Origin: Sideroxydans sp.
GTDB lineage: Bacteria; Pseudomonadota; Gammaproteobacteria; Burkholderiales; Gallionellaceae
Length of the DNA: 64,000 nucleotides
Assembly: GCA_028707175.1 (NCBI GenBank)
Contig: JAQTUV010000002.1
Span: 528,508 to 592,507 of the forward strand
Direction of reading: 5' to 3'
Position 1 is the first letter of the stretch. Every line of letters starts with the position of its first letter. The notes below the pieces were generated by a model. That model did no database searches and had not been told where the DNA came from. It saw only the letters and a list, made by a program, of their open reading frames with translations. Both the position numbers and the translations under genes were made by a program. Positions 9,151-18,895 of this stretch are shown one piece after another.

Positions 9151-11313
9151 GTGGAGCATTTGTTAGAGTCGCATTCCCGATTTCATTTCCTTCCTCTAAT
9201 GCGACTGTTGCTGTCGAGACCGACCTATCTGCTAAGCGCGCTGTGGCTGCTATGCCTCGCCATGTGCGCGGGCTCCGCATTGTTCGCCGTCAACGAGCCC
9301 TCGCTCGGCATGGCTTTTGGCGTGCGCGAGGATCAGGTCGTGGTCGAAAGGATCACTGCGCCGCAGGCCGCAGATGTTCAGCCCGGCGCGCGCGCGGTGC
9401 GTCTGAACGAAGTCGAGATCGTGCCGGGAGACTTGAACAACGACCCCGATATGACGCTCAACTTTAAAGAGTTTGTTGCGTTTTATGCCAAGCTGGATAA
9501 ATTGAATGCCGAGATGCATAAGCAGACCGTCACGTTCACTTGGCTGGACGTACAGCATGTCGCGCATGAAACTGTGATCCAGCCACGGCCACGCCAGCTA
9601 CATGACCTGCCGCCGATATTCTGGTTCGTCTGGTTCGTGGGCAGCTTGTGTTTGCTCATCAGTGTCTGGATCTATGTGCTCAAACCGCGAGACTGGGGGG
9701 TGGCGATGTTCGCGTTGAGCGGGCTGATGCTGATGGTGAGCGCCGCTCCTACGGCCATCATCTACTCGCGCGAACTGGCGATCAGCGGGGAGTTGTTCCG
9801 CTTGATGATGTTGACCAACCATTTCGGTGCCCCGATGTACGGTGTGGCCATCGCCGCCATGTTTTTGTTTTATCCGAAGAGACTGATCAGGCCGCGTTAT
9901 ATCCTATGGATGGCACTGATTGCCACGGCGACCTTCAGCGCCGAGATTGCCCAGATCGGAAGCGCTAAGAACAACATCGTATTCATGGCCGTTGCGATGC
10001 TGATAACCGTCATTGCTGCCGTGATGCAATGGCGACTGACCCGGCAGCAACCGCTGGAGCGCGCTTCGTTGCGCTGGTTTTTTTTGACCACCATAATCGG
10101 CCTGACGCTGCTGACGGTCACGATCATTATGCCCCCTCTGTTTGGCGCACTGCCACTGATGTCCACCGGTTATGCCTTCGGCTTTTTCCTTATCATCTAC
10201 ATCGGCATCGCATTGGGGTTGCGCAAATACCGCCTGTTCGATCTGGACGAATGGGCGTACCGCATCTTTTTGTGGATGGCCGGGGCAACGGCGGTGATCA
10301 CGATGGATGTGGTACTGATGACTTTCGGTATCGGGCAGACCGCTTCGCTCAGCGTCACCCTGCTGCTCTGCGGCGGTTTGTATTTCCCGTTCCGGCAATG
10401 GCTGTGGCAACGCATCGTGAACAAGCAATCGCCAAATTTCGAGAGCCTGTTGCCGGAGCTTTCTGCCATCGCCTTCACCACCCCCGCACAGGAACAACAG
10501 GCGCGCTGGAGCGCATTGCTGAAGCGCGTATTTGACCCTCTGGAGATGAAACCTGGCGACGAGTCAGACGGAGCGGGCATTAGTGATGACGGGCTAGGCA
10601 TGATCGTCCCAGGATGCGGTAATCTGCCCGTTTATAACCTGCGCTATGCAGGACGAGGGGCGCGCCTGTTCTCCACTCGAGATGCTGTGTTTGCAACCTC
10701 GTTGAGCCAGTTGCTACAACAGATTATGCAAGGGCGCACTAGCTACGAACAGGGTGTAGCACAGGAAAGAATGCGTATCGGGCGGGACCTGCACGATAAC
10801 ATCGGCGCACGATTGTTGAAGTTGATTCATCAACTGCGGGGAACGCCGAGTGAAGATGTTGCCTATGAAGCAATGAAAGACTTGCGCACATCCATTGCTG
10901 CTATGAATGTGCGCCCTGTGCCGCTGATAGATGCGCTTGCAGATTGGCGTGCAGAAGCCAGTTCACGTTGTGAGGCGGCGGATTGCCAATTACATTGGCA
11001 GCAAGAAGTAATCCCCGTCGAACTTGAGATTTCGTCTCGGTATAAAGCGATGCTGGAATCAATTCTTCGTGAAGCGTTAACCAATGCTTTGAAGCACGCA
11101 GCCCCTTCGGAGGTTGCTGTGAACTTTGAGATTGATATGCCGCGTCTAAAAATCTCGATAGAAAATAATGGTGAGATTGGCAATCCGCTGCTTTGGGAAA
11201 AAGGGTATGGCTTACGCAATATGCGGGGACGATTAGAAGAGGCGGGAGGTCAAATGCAAATTGCATCACAAGCAGACCAAGTACGATTGATATTAACGGT
11301 GTCGCTACAATGA
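9151..11313 (+). CDS. Membrane sensor histidine kinase, NarL-associated type (HisKA_3/HATPase)
   Basis: 720 aa; multiple TM segments, ERMRIGRDLHDNIGARLLKLIHQLRG phosphoacceptor, REALTNALKHAAPSEV and GYGLRNMRGRLEEAGG ATPase motifs. Confidence 0.9.
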   Translation: MEHLLESHSRFHFLPLMRLLLSRPTYLLSALWLLCLAMCAGSALFAVNEPSLGMAFGVREDQVVVERITAPQAADVQPGARAVRLNEVEIVPGDLNNDPDMTLNFKEFVAFYAKLDKLNAEMHKQTVTFTWLDVQHVAHETVIQPRPRQLHDLPPIFWFVWFVGSLCLLISVWIYVLKPRDWGVAMFALSGLMLMVSAAPTAIIYSRELAISGELFRLMMLTNHFGAPMYGVAIAAMFLFYPKRLIRPRYILWMALIATATFSAEIAQIGSAKNNIVFMAVAMLITVIAAVMQWRLTRQQPLERASLRWFFLTTIIGLTLLTVTIIMPPLFGALPLMSTGYAFGFFLIIYIGIALGLRKYRLFDLDEWAYRIFLWMAGATAVITMDVVLMTFGIGQTASLSVTLLLCGGLYFPFRQWLWQRIVNKQSPNFESLLPELSAIAFTTPAQEQQARWSALLKRVFDPLEMKPGDESDGAGISDDGLGMIVPGCGNLPVYNLRYAGRGARLFSTRDAVFATSLSQLLQQIMQGRTSYEQGVAQERMRIGRDLHDNIGARLLKLIHQLRGTPSEDVAYEAMKDLRTSIAAMNVRPVPLIDALADWRAEASSRCEAADCQLHWQQEVIPVELEISSRYKAMLESILREALTNALKHAAPSEVAVNFEIDMPRLKISIENNGEIGNPLLWEKGYGLRNMRGRLEEAGGQMQIASQADQVRLILTVSLQ

Positions 11314-11957
11314 AAACGGCTTTGTTGTTGGAAGACTTGCCAGAGTCGCAAGTGGTCTTGATCGGTGTGATGCAGACCGCCTTTTCCAATATTCGAATAG
11401 GCTGTGAATCGAGTGTGAGTGGTGCGCTTGCGTTGGTAAGCCAATATCAATTTGATTTGGCGTTGATAGACCTTTCTTTACCCGATGGGGATGGAACGAG
11501 TGTCATTGAGGTGTTGGCCAGTCATAACCCAAAGTGCATGATTGTTGTTGCCACTATTTTTGACGACGACGAACACTTGTTCCCAGCGCTTCGAGCTGGT
11601 GCGCAGGGCTACTTACTGAAAGATCAGCCTACGGATCAATTGGTGAATCAATTGCGTGGCATCAGTGAGGGGCATCCGCCCTTATCCCCCGCTATTGCGC
11701 GACGACTGTTAGACCACTTTCGCACAGAGTCGGAGCAATCATTGCCATTAGATAGAGCCGAAGATGCAACGCTATCGGTACGTGAACGAGAGGTGTTGAT
11801 GCAACTCGCCAGAGGCTTAAGCGTTAGTGATATTGCGTTGCTGATGAAAATTTCTCGTCACACAGTTGGCGATCATGTGAAGAGCATCTATAAAAAACTC
11901 AATATTAGTTCGCGTGCCGAGGCGGCGATTCGTGCAAAGGGAATGGGGTTGCTCTGA
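11310..11957 (+). CDS. Response regulator, NarL/FixJ (LuxR HTH) family
   Basis: MKTALLLEDLPESQ receiver, LIDLSLPDGDG phospho-Asp, LSVREREVLMQLARGLSVSDIALLMKISRHTVGDHVKSIYKKLNISSRAEA HTH; ATGA overlap with kinase. Confidence 0.93.
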   Translation: MKTALLLEDLPESQVVLIGVMQTAFSNIRIGCESSVSGALALVSQYQFDLALIDLSLPDGDGTSVIEVLASHNPKCMIVVATIFDDDEHLFPALRAGAQGYLLKDQPTDQLVNQLRGISEGHPPLSPAIARRLLDHFRTESEQSLPLDRAEDATLSVREREVLMQLARGLSVSDIALLMKISRHTVGDHVKSIYKKLNISSRAEAAIRAKGMGLL

Positions 11958-11978
11958 CTTCTTTACAGCGGGACGGCT

Positions 11979-13223
11979 CTAGAAGAAACTGGTCACTTGT
12001 AAATAATAGTCACGTACCTTGGGAAAGTTATAACCGCCGTAGGTATCTTGCATTTCAAGTTTGATAATCAACGGCACAGCAAATTTGCCGCGCTGCCAAG
12101 CATCGACACCACTCCACGATAAGCCTGCACGCCATTGGTTTGCGCGAATCTTGGTGTTGGTTTCTAGTGCGCTGGTATCGGTACCTAGTGCAGAGGTGTA
12201 TTTATCTTTGCCTTTGATATAGAAATGGCCTGTGGTGGAAGCGCGCCAGTCGCCCCAACGATGTCCCACCTCAATATCGTATTCCTGAAAATCCCCCAGA
12301 TTGCGGCCCAATCTTTCTTTACTAGCTGCAGTGGCGAGTAACTGCCCAGGTTGCGGTACACGCATCGTTGCGTGATCAGCGAGCTGGGTAAAATTTTCTG
12401 CGAGTAGATGTAAATCGAATTCGTTACCGAGGTCGCGGAAATATTCCATTCGCAAACGGAAGTCGTTACTGCCGTCACCGACAGGAATATCAACCAAGCT
12501 GTCAGGATTGTCTCCTTTGGCAATTCCAAAGCGCATCCCTACACCAAGAATTGCACTAGAGCGCTCATCCTTGAAATAGCGCCACAACACGCCCGCAGTG
12601 GGATCGGAAATGCCTGACGTTTGGCTGTTTTCAATGGGTGCATAGCCGTAGCCAAAAATGGGGTTGGTAATTAGTTGTTTTAACCCTGCCGTGCCAACAG
12701 GTGCAGTGGCTCCCCCGCCTACAGGTGCAAAGGGAAAATTGCTCGCACCTATCGGCGCGTTGGGATTAAAGGCAGGGTTGAAACCAGTGTTGCCGCCCAC
12801 CACGGAGAAGTCGATTTGACTGCGCGAGATGACGTATGGAATGAAAAATCCCAGCGTTAAATCTTCTTGTAGTCCATAACCTAAAACCACCTGCAAGGCG
12901 TCTAAACTGGCCTTGCTGTTAAGAGAGCTAGTACCCAAACTTGCATTCGGTCCTAATGCCGCTAAGGCGGGAAACACGTTCCCATTGAAATTGAGTCCAT
13001 CGAACTCTGCATTGAACTTTTGTTCCTTGCCGTTGCTGTCGAACCACTTGTTGTAGCCATTTGTACGCAATTCAACCCTTGCTGCCCAATGCCCTAAAGG
13101 CGCCATTGCATCGATGCCATGACCGGAAGAGGGTGGCAGGGAATCGGCCTGAGCTGTGAAGGATAAGGAAAATAACAACCACGCTAGGGTGGAGTTTCTA
13201 TTGAGCATTTTGTGAATTTCCAC
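11979..13223 (-). CDS. Predicted outer-membrane channel/transport-like protein
   Basis: 414 aa, signal peptide (SLSFTAQA), beta-rich, C-terminal LQVTSFF. Confidence 0.5.
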   Translation of the reverse strand: MEIHKMLNRNSTLAWLLFSLSFTAQADSLPPSSGHGIDAMAPLGHWAARVELRTNGYNKWFDSNGKEQKFNAEFDGLNFNGNVFPALAALGPNASLGTSSLNSKASLDALQVVLGYGLQEDLTLGFFIPYVISRSQIDFSVVGGNTGFNPAFNPNAPIGASNFPFAPVGGGATAPVGTAGLKQLITNPIFGYGYAPIENSQTSGISDPTAGVLWRYFKDERSSAILGVGMRFGIAKGDNPDSLVDIPVGDGSNDFRLRMEYFRDLGNEFDLHLLAENFTQLADHATMRVPQPGQLLATAASKERLGRNLGDFQEYDIEVGHRWGDWRASTTGHFYIKGKDKYTSALGTDTSALETNTKIRANQWRAGLSWSGVDAWQRGKFAVPLIIKLEMQDTYGGYNFPKVRDYYLQVTSFF

Positions 13224-13225
13224 TT

Positions 13226-14023
13226 TTAAATTTGGATTGCCTTTCTTAAGGCGTATGACAAAGGAGTGGTGTCTCCTTCTGCATTAGGATTATCACCGCA
13301 AGGAAAGCTGAATAACGAGTTATGCGGACATTCGCTCCCGATAAACTCGGGGGCAAATTTATCTCCAAAATCTAAATTAATTGGGTAACGATGGATATGA
13401 CTACCTAGGTTTTCGGCTAGCTGGCTGGGGCGCTCGACTACGGTGTCATTATCGTTAGCACAAGGAAACAGAGGAGAGAGAGGAGCCTTCCCGTGATAAG
13501 AGACTCCAACAAAATGATAACGAGCATGAAAGGCCTGATCGCTATTGTTTAGATCGTTCAAGTCGGGACTATCTGATGCGATCGACAATCCCCCGCGAGT
13601 CTTAAAAATTGAGGACAAACCATTCACCCAATTAGCTGTTCCATCGTGTGGCGTGTTGAGTGTCACAACTGCTTCGAAATTTGCTCCGAGTAGATTCATT
13701 TGGCGAGCGATAACCCCCCCCATGCTGTGACAAACAGCATAACGCCTACGAAAGGAGGAAATTTTTTGTCCATACTGGCGCATGAGTAGGTCTGCTATTT
13801 CAACAAAGGTGTGGCTATATGTTTCATACATTGGGGCAATGGAGGAGCAGTAATTTGCATTGGGTACTTGGCGAATTAAATAATCAATTAACTTTGGCAT
13901 ACGATAGCCTTCACCAACAGGATTGAAGCCATGCAAATACACGATCAGGTCATTGTCAGATCGGTTTTCTTGAGAAAGTAATGCGATCTCTTTTGGAGGG
14001 AGGATTGCTATTTCGCTGGCCAT
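13226..14023 (-). CDS. Alpha/beta hydrolase (lipase/PGAP1-like)
   Basis: LIVYLHGFNPVGEG and nucleophile motif AVCHSMGGVIARQ; start at MASEIAIL within ORF 13226..14101. Confidence 0.7.
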   Translation of the reverse strand: MASEIAILPPKEIALLSQENRSDNDLIVYLHGFNPVGEGYRMPKLIDYLIRQVPNANYCSSIAPMYETYSHTFVEIADLLMRQYGQKISSFRRRYAVCHSMGGVIARQMNLLGANFEAVVTLNTPHDGTANWVNGLSSIFKTRGGLSIASDSPDLNDLNNSDQAFHARYHFVGVSYHGKAPLSPLFPCANDNDTVVERPSQLAENLGSHIHRYPINLDFGDKFAPEFIGSECPHNSLFSFPCGDNPNAEGDTTPLSYALRKAIQI

Positions 14024-14045
14024 ATTTTCTCTTTGATAAAGTTGA

Positions 14046-14675
14046 TTAAATAATTCCCATCTGTTGTGCCGTAATCGCTGCTTCTGCGCGAGAAGATACA
14101 TTTAGTTTTCGGTAGATCGCTTTTACATAGTCGGACACGGTGTATGTGCTGATTCCGAGCAGGCGAGCAGTTTCAGGAAGGGTGAGCCCTTTTGCGATAC
14201 AACGTAGAACTTCGCTTTCCCGATCAGTAAGCGATATGTTCTCGGGTTTTGTTTGTGGCTGAAAGTAGCCCAGCATTTTGCGTGCGACGGGAGGGGATAG
14301 CGGGGGGCGACCTTCGGCAATGCCTTTTAGCAGTTCAATGATTTGTGCTTGTGGCTGATCTTTGAGCAGATAACCTTGTGCGCCAGCCCGTAGGGCAGGG
14401 AACAGGTGTTTGTCGTCGTCAAAGATGCTGGCGACGATGAGTAAGGTTTGTGGAGAGTTGCGATTAAGTTCGCCGATCAGTTCGACGCCACTGCCATCGG
14501 GTAAGCCAAGATCGATCAAGGCTAATTCCGGGGCGGTATGGGCGGCGAGCCAAGTACGAGCTTCTCTCAAACTGCCCACACAGCTCAATGTGATGGCGGG
14601 AAACACGGCGGTTAGTGCTTGGCTTAACCAGACTTGTGAATCAATAACGTCTTCTAGAATGAGTGCGGTTTTCAT
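14046..14675 (-). CDS. Response regulator, NarL/FixJ (LuxR HTH) family
   Basis: 209 aa; receiver plus LTDRESEVLRCIAKGLTLPETARLLGISTYTVSDYVKAIYRKLNVSSRAEA; close paralog of 11310..11957. Confidence 0.93.
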   Translation of the reverse strand: MKTALILEDVIDSQVWLSQALTAVFPAITLSCVGSLREARTWLAAHTAPELALIDLGLPDGSGVELIGELNRNSPQTLLIVASIFDDDKHLFPALRAGAQGYLLKDQPQAQIIELLKGIAEGRPPLSPPVARKMLGYFQPQTKPENISLTDRESEVLRCIAKGLTLPETARLLGISTYTVSDYVKAIYRKLNVSSRAEAAITAQQMGII

Positions 14676-14704
14676 GGCCTAGATAATAGCGAATTCCGAA
14701 CTGA

Positions 14705-16594
14705 TTACACTCCCGCGTTTCGGGGGGGTAGGCTTTGTGTGGGGATGCGCAATGTCATACGGCAGCCATGAGGTGTAACTAGTGTCCAAGCAAGTGACGC
14801 GCTGAGTACTGCAGCTCGCGCTTGCATTCCTGTCATGCCGCGATGTTGTTTAACCGTGTCGTGCTCGAAGCCTTTTCCATCATCAACCACTTCCAATATA
14901 AGCGTGTCATGGTAAATCATGGTGCTCACGTTAATGTGCTGCGCATCTGCATGGCGCAAGATGTTGGTGATCGATTCACGCAGGATACGGCTGATGTTTA
15001 AGGCGGCTTCGGCGCTGATGATGAGTTCGCTTTCGTGCTCAGGCAACGGCCAAGTTAATCGGAGTGAAGTGGCTTTGATGCGTTGTTCTGTCTCAACGCG
15101 TAAATCAGCCAGCAAATCGTTCAGTGGGGTGGTGGCATGAGCAGAGCGAGACACAACGTCACGTAGATCTTGTAAAGCAGAGCGCGCAAGGTCGGCCTCT
15201 TTGCCATGATTTGAGCGCTCCGCTGAAATGGCCAAACCAAGCAGTTTCGCACCTACATCATCATGCAAATCGCGGTAGATGCGTTCACGTTCCATCAATG
15301 CTGCTTGATTGACTTCCAATTCGTGGCGCTCGGCAAAGTTTTTTTGTAGTTCATCCTGTGCCGCAGAAACACGCGCTTCCAAGGTCACGTTAAGACTTTC
15401 CGTTTCGTTCAGGGCTTTGATGAAACGTCCAATCAGATTCCAGCCGATGTAAAAAATAAGTAGAGGCGCTGAATAGGGAAGGATGTGATTGGTGTAAGGC
15501 AACCAATGGGGGATGAAGCCAGATTGGATCAACCAATCGTGGATACCGGTTAACAAAACCAGCGCCATGCTGATGCCAAGCCACTTTACGTAGCGTCTAC
15601 CTCTCGACTCTGTTAACAACTCCCACACCACGATGAAACCGATCACCAAGCTGCCTACTTGCCAAATGACGGTGGTTTGGCTGATGAATTTCAAGTCGGT
15701 TAGTGCATAAGCAAGGGTAGAAAGTACGGCCCAGATGAGAAATCCAAGCTCTAACTTAGGGCGCGAAATGTGCGCGGTACGATGCGCAAAGATGGCCAGC
15801 GTGACCGTCCACCATGCGATGCAACTGTAAATCAGCCAATCCCAAGTTTTGACTGAGATGGGTATGTTGCGAATCACATTGTTCGATGTGTACAAAGTCC
15901 AAAATAATGCCATCAAGGCGTACCAAAGATACATGCTGTCAGTACGGCGACGTTGCCAGATCCCTAAGATAAATAATCCAGCGAACAGCGTACTGACAAC
16001 AAGCGCACTGTTCAGGTCATTTTGTATCAATGCATGTGTTTCGTAGTGAGGACGCAACGAGGCATCAGGGCCAACTGTGATGGGGTTAAGCAGACCGTAA
16101 CCGGGGTATGACTTGAGGCGAATGTAAAGTGTGTTGCTGCCGGATTTCAAATGGCTGAATGGGATGGTGAAGTACAAAGGACGATTCCAATTACGTGCCA
16201 TCGGCTCACTGAATTGCCCGCTATCACCCACGTAAATATCGTTGATGTACACGGCACCATTCATATTCAGGCGCGGCACAAACACGCCCCAGTTTTCAGT
16301 GGGGGCTTGGCTTAACGGAATGTCGAAGCGGTACCAACCGTTGTCGCTCGTTTGATAACGCGCCATTGGCCATTCATCAGGAAGGGTGACGTGGCGCCAT
16401 TCTCCCGCAATGGGCGGGATGGTGGAGTCAGTGATTTGTAAGGCAGCGTCGTTGAGTTGAATCGTTTCATCGGCTTGTGCGGAGGAAGACGTAAACAGTG
16501 CGAGTAAACCCACCAACAATAGTGCCGCCCAGTTTGGGAAAGAGGATGTGTGGGGTGGAAGAGCGGTGTGCATGGCAAGAGGATAACGTATCAA
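14705..16594 (-). CDS. Membrane sensor histidine kinase (7TM-DISM-like sensor, HisKA_3)
   Basis: 629 aa; ERIYRDLHDDVGAKLLGLAISAERS, RILRESITNILRHADAQHI, multi-TM. Confidence 0.88.
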   Translation of the reverse strand: MIRYPLAMHTALPPHTSSFPNWAALLLVGLLALFTSSSAQADETIQLNDAALQITDSTIPPIAGEWRHVTLPDEWPMARYQTSDNGWYRFDIPLSQAPTENWGVFVPRLNMNGAVYINDIYVGDSGQFSEPMARNWNRPLYFTIPFSHLKSGSNTLYIRLKSYPGYGLLNPITVGPDASLRPHYETHALIQNDLNSALVVSTLFAGLFILGIWQRRRTDSMYLWYALMALFWTLYTSNNVIRNIPISVKTWDWLIYSCIAWWTVTLAIFAHRTAHISRPKLELGFLIWAVLSTLAYALTDLKFISQTTVIWQVGSLVIGFIVVWELLTESRGRRYVKWLGISMALVLLTGIHDWLIQSGFIPHWLPYTNHILPYSAPLLIFYIGWNLIGRFIKALNETESLNVTLEARVSAAQDELQKNFAERHELEVNQAALMERERIYRDLHDDVGAKLLGLAISAERSNHGKEADLARSALQDLRDVVSRSAHATTPLNDLLADLRVETEQRIKATSLRLTWPLPEHESELIISAEAALNISRILRESITNILRHADAQHINVSTMIYHDTLILEVVDDGKGFEHDTVKQHRGMTGMQARAAVLSASLAWTLVTPHGCRMTLRIPTQSLPPRNAGV

Positions 16595-16608
16595 ACGAAA
16601 AAACGCCG

Positions 16609-16625
16609 CCCCCTGATTAGGGGGG
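16609..16625. promoter_or_regulatory. Candidate operator upstream of histidine kinase 14705..16594
   Basis: CCCCCT-GATT-AGGGGGG inverted repeat about 35 bp upstream of the likely kinase start (ATG at 16573). Confidence 0.4.
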
Positions 16626-16680
16626 GTATCTATGAAAGGCGGAAATGTAGAATGTGCGCCTTCGAAAACAAGGCAACCCC

Positions 16681-16764
16681 ATGCTTTCTACCGAAAATAT
16701 CATCATGCAATTCGGGGCGAAGCCCCAATTTGAGAACGTCTACGTCAAGTTCGGCGATGGTAAT
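16681..16764 (+). pseudogene. 5' remnant of an ABC-F ATPase gene (YbiT-like)
   Basis: MLSTENIIMQFGAKPQFENVYVKFGDGN matches the ABC-F N-terminus; sequence diverges where the Walker A region should begin. Confidence 0.75.
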
Positions 16765-16986
16765 CCAGCTTCCTTTGTTGCCGATTTCGCCCGCCTTGCT
16801 CGATTACTTTCATGTCGTACAACAGTTGACAGCGTCATAAATCGAAGAGGAGTACGCGAAAACGCACGGCGTGAAAGAGTGGGGGAAGGCATCGTATTTA
16901 ACTTAGTGCGAATAATAGTGACGCAAGTGGACATGCTATTTCGCGCGAGTGGCACCGTGTGCATTTCGATTGGAAGGAGTCGTGAA

Positions 16987-17625
16987 ATGAAAAGCTTAGT
17001 CCTGGGTTTGTGTTTGTTCTCCTCGCTGACCGGCACCGCTGTTGCGGCAGCAGTGCGAGTTCAGGGCGATGATGTTTACTATGTCAGGGACGATGGGCAG
17101 TCGTACCAGCTCACGAACAGTAAAAATAATGGCGGAGCCGTATTATCACCAGATGGGCAGCGAGTGGCCTATCTGCATATCAAACCCCGAGCAGAAAGAG
17201 ACCATGAGCTGTTTCGCGGGAACGAGATTTGGTTGGTCGATGTCACGGGTAGTAACGCACGACGATTAGTTAAGACGTATGTCGACGATGAGAATGCCGA
17301 AGCCAATCTTGCTCAGTTCAACTCCCTGGCTTTCTCTGTGGCAGGCGATCATTTGTATTTTCTGAGTGCGGCGTGGATGACTTCTGATGCCCTGCACGTG
17401 CTCGATCTATCAACAGGAAAACAAAGGTATCTGGTCGATGGGAACAGTGTATTTGTCATTCCCACGGGGCACTATGCCGAGCATCTCATCGTTGAGCAGC
17501 GGCACTACCTTGAAGAGGGTGGCGCGACCAATTATTACTGGTTGCTGACCCCTGCGGGTAAGGAAGTAAAGATGGCAGGCAAAACATGGAAGCAGGCCAT
17601 GCAGTTCGTTAAGCGCAAGCAGTAG
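16987..17625 (+). CDS. Secreted beta-propeller (TolB/WD40-like) protein
   Basis: Start MKSLVLGLCLFSSLTGTAVAA; GGAVLSPDGQRVAYLH and NEIWLVDVTGSNARRLV; ATG at 16987 chosen inside ORF 16654..17625. Confidence 0.7.
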   Translation: MKSLVLGLCLFSSLTGTAVAAAVRVQGDDVYYVRDDGQSYQLTNSKNNGGAVLSPDGQRVAYLHIKPRAERDHELFRGNEIWLVDVTGSNARRLVKTYVDDENAEANLAQFNSLAFSVAGDHLYFLSAAWMTSDALHVLDLSTGKQRYLVDGNSVFVIPTGHYAEHLIVEQRHYLEEGGATNYYWLLTPAGKEVKMAGKTWKQAMQFVKRKQ

Positions 17626-17788
17626 AAGTTGCGATGGATAGTTCTTTTCTACAGTCACTGGAAGCGGAGTTTCAATGGTTGCCGGATCTGCTCTATATGG
17701 ATGAAAGGGAAGTTGAACTCTGGCAATCGCAGTCGATGGGCGCTGCTAAGAGCCAAGCCCCAATAAGCACGGACGAAAGGAAAGATGT

Positions 17789-18194
17789 ATGGATACCGCC
17801 ACATTTACCCGCATCGCTAAGGCAGTGGCTTCCGCCAACCATTTTCGTTTGGGGGAAATAGACGAACCCAGCGTTGTGCCACAACTTCTGGTGCGCCGAA
17901 TACACTTGCCTCATCAATTATCAGGAGGCCAAACGCTACCTGCTGTGTTCAACCGATGAGCGCTGGGCGGTTTGCAGTTCAGTGGAATATGCGCGCGCCG
18001 AATTTGTAGATTGCGCTGAAATTGCAGCCACGCTGAAATCGTTTTATGGAATAGATGTGGGGACTAAAGCGGACATGGATGCGGAGTTTGAATTGACTGT
18101 AGAAATATCCATGTTGGCGGGCTTCGGTGTTTCCGCGTTGAAATACTGGATGCCGCAGACCATGGGACAAGCGCAGTTTAACTGGTGGGATTGA
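17789..18194 (+). pseudogene. Frame-split hypothetical gene
   Basis: Frame at 17789 reads MDTATFTRIAKAVASANHFRLGEIDEPSVVPQLL..., then stops at 17957; coding-like sequence NYQEAKRYLLCSTDERWAVCSS... continues to 18194 in another frame. Confidence 0.45.
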
Positions 18195-18313
18195 CGGATC
18201 GTCGGGATGCTGGCGGCACGGCGACTATCCGGGCGAAGATAAAGAGGGGCGCTTATTGCAAGCGATCATCATTGAGTGATGTGGAATAAAAATAGCTGAT
18301 CGGAAAGTGATTT

Positions 18314-18895
18314 ATGAGCCGAATAACTTCATTTGAAATTGTCGCCCCGCGTGGCAGTGCCGCGCAGTTGGTGCGGGCGGTGATTGCGCATCTGGCAGCG
18401 GAAGACAAAGACAGGTTGCTGCGCGCGCTGGAAACCGGGTCGGAGCAACTCATGCGGGATGTGGATCGCAACGTCTGCGATGCGCGCGAGGGTAGTGATC
18501 TGTGTCTGACCTTTCTCTTCCCGCCCGATGAGCTCTTGCGTGTTTTTGAGAGTGACAGCGAACTAGTCGGTGACGCTGCAACAGGCCGGGTCGCCGTTAG
18601 GTGTAGCTGGAGCGGTCTAGACTTTGGGGAATATTTTGTGAAATTTCATGCGACTTCGTTCGTATGGGACATCTGCAACTTGTTTTTCGAGTCGTCCTCG
18701 GTGCTCGACAGCTTCATCGACATAGCGAAGCAAACGCCGGGCGCAACGCTGGCGCGATACGATGATGTGCTGGAGCGCGACGACTTGATCTGGCGCGCGC
18801 CCGATGCTGCTGCCTATGCGTTGAGCTGTCCCAGGGCGGCTGAAGCCAGCCTGGTTGATCTCCATTGCTGGGAAATACTCGATGCCGTCGCATAA
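18314..18895 (+). CDS. Hypothetical protein
   Basis: 193 aa ORF, overlaps start of next gene. Confidence 0.55.
   Translation: MSRITSFEIVAPRGSAAQLVRAVIAHLAAEDKDRLLRALETGSEQLMRDVDRNVCDAREGSDLCLTFLFPPDELLRVFESDSELVGDAATGRVAVRCSWSGLDFGEYFVKFHATSFVWDICNLFFESSSVLDSFIDIAKQTPGATLARYDDVLERDDLIWRAPDAAAYALSCPRAAEASLVDLHCWEILDAVA

Noticed and set aside
14713-14731. CCCGCG...GGGGGGT stretch as another operator
   Set aside because: Lies inside the 3' coding end of the kinase gene 14705-16594 and is explained by its PPRNAG codons; match to the other motifs is poor.
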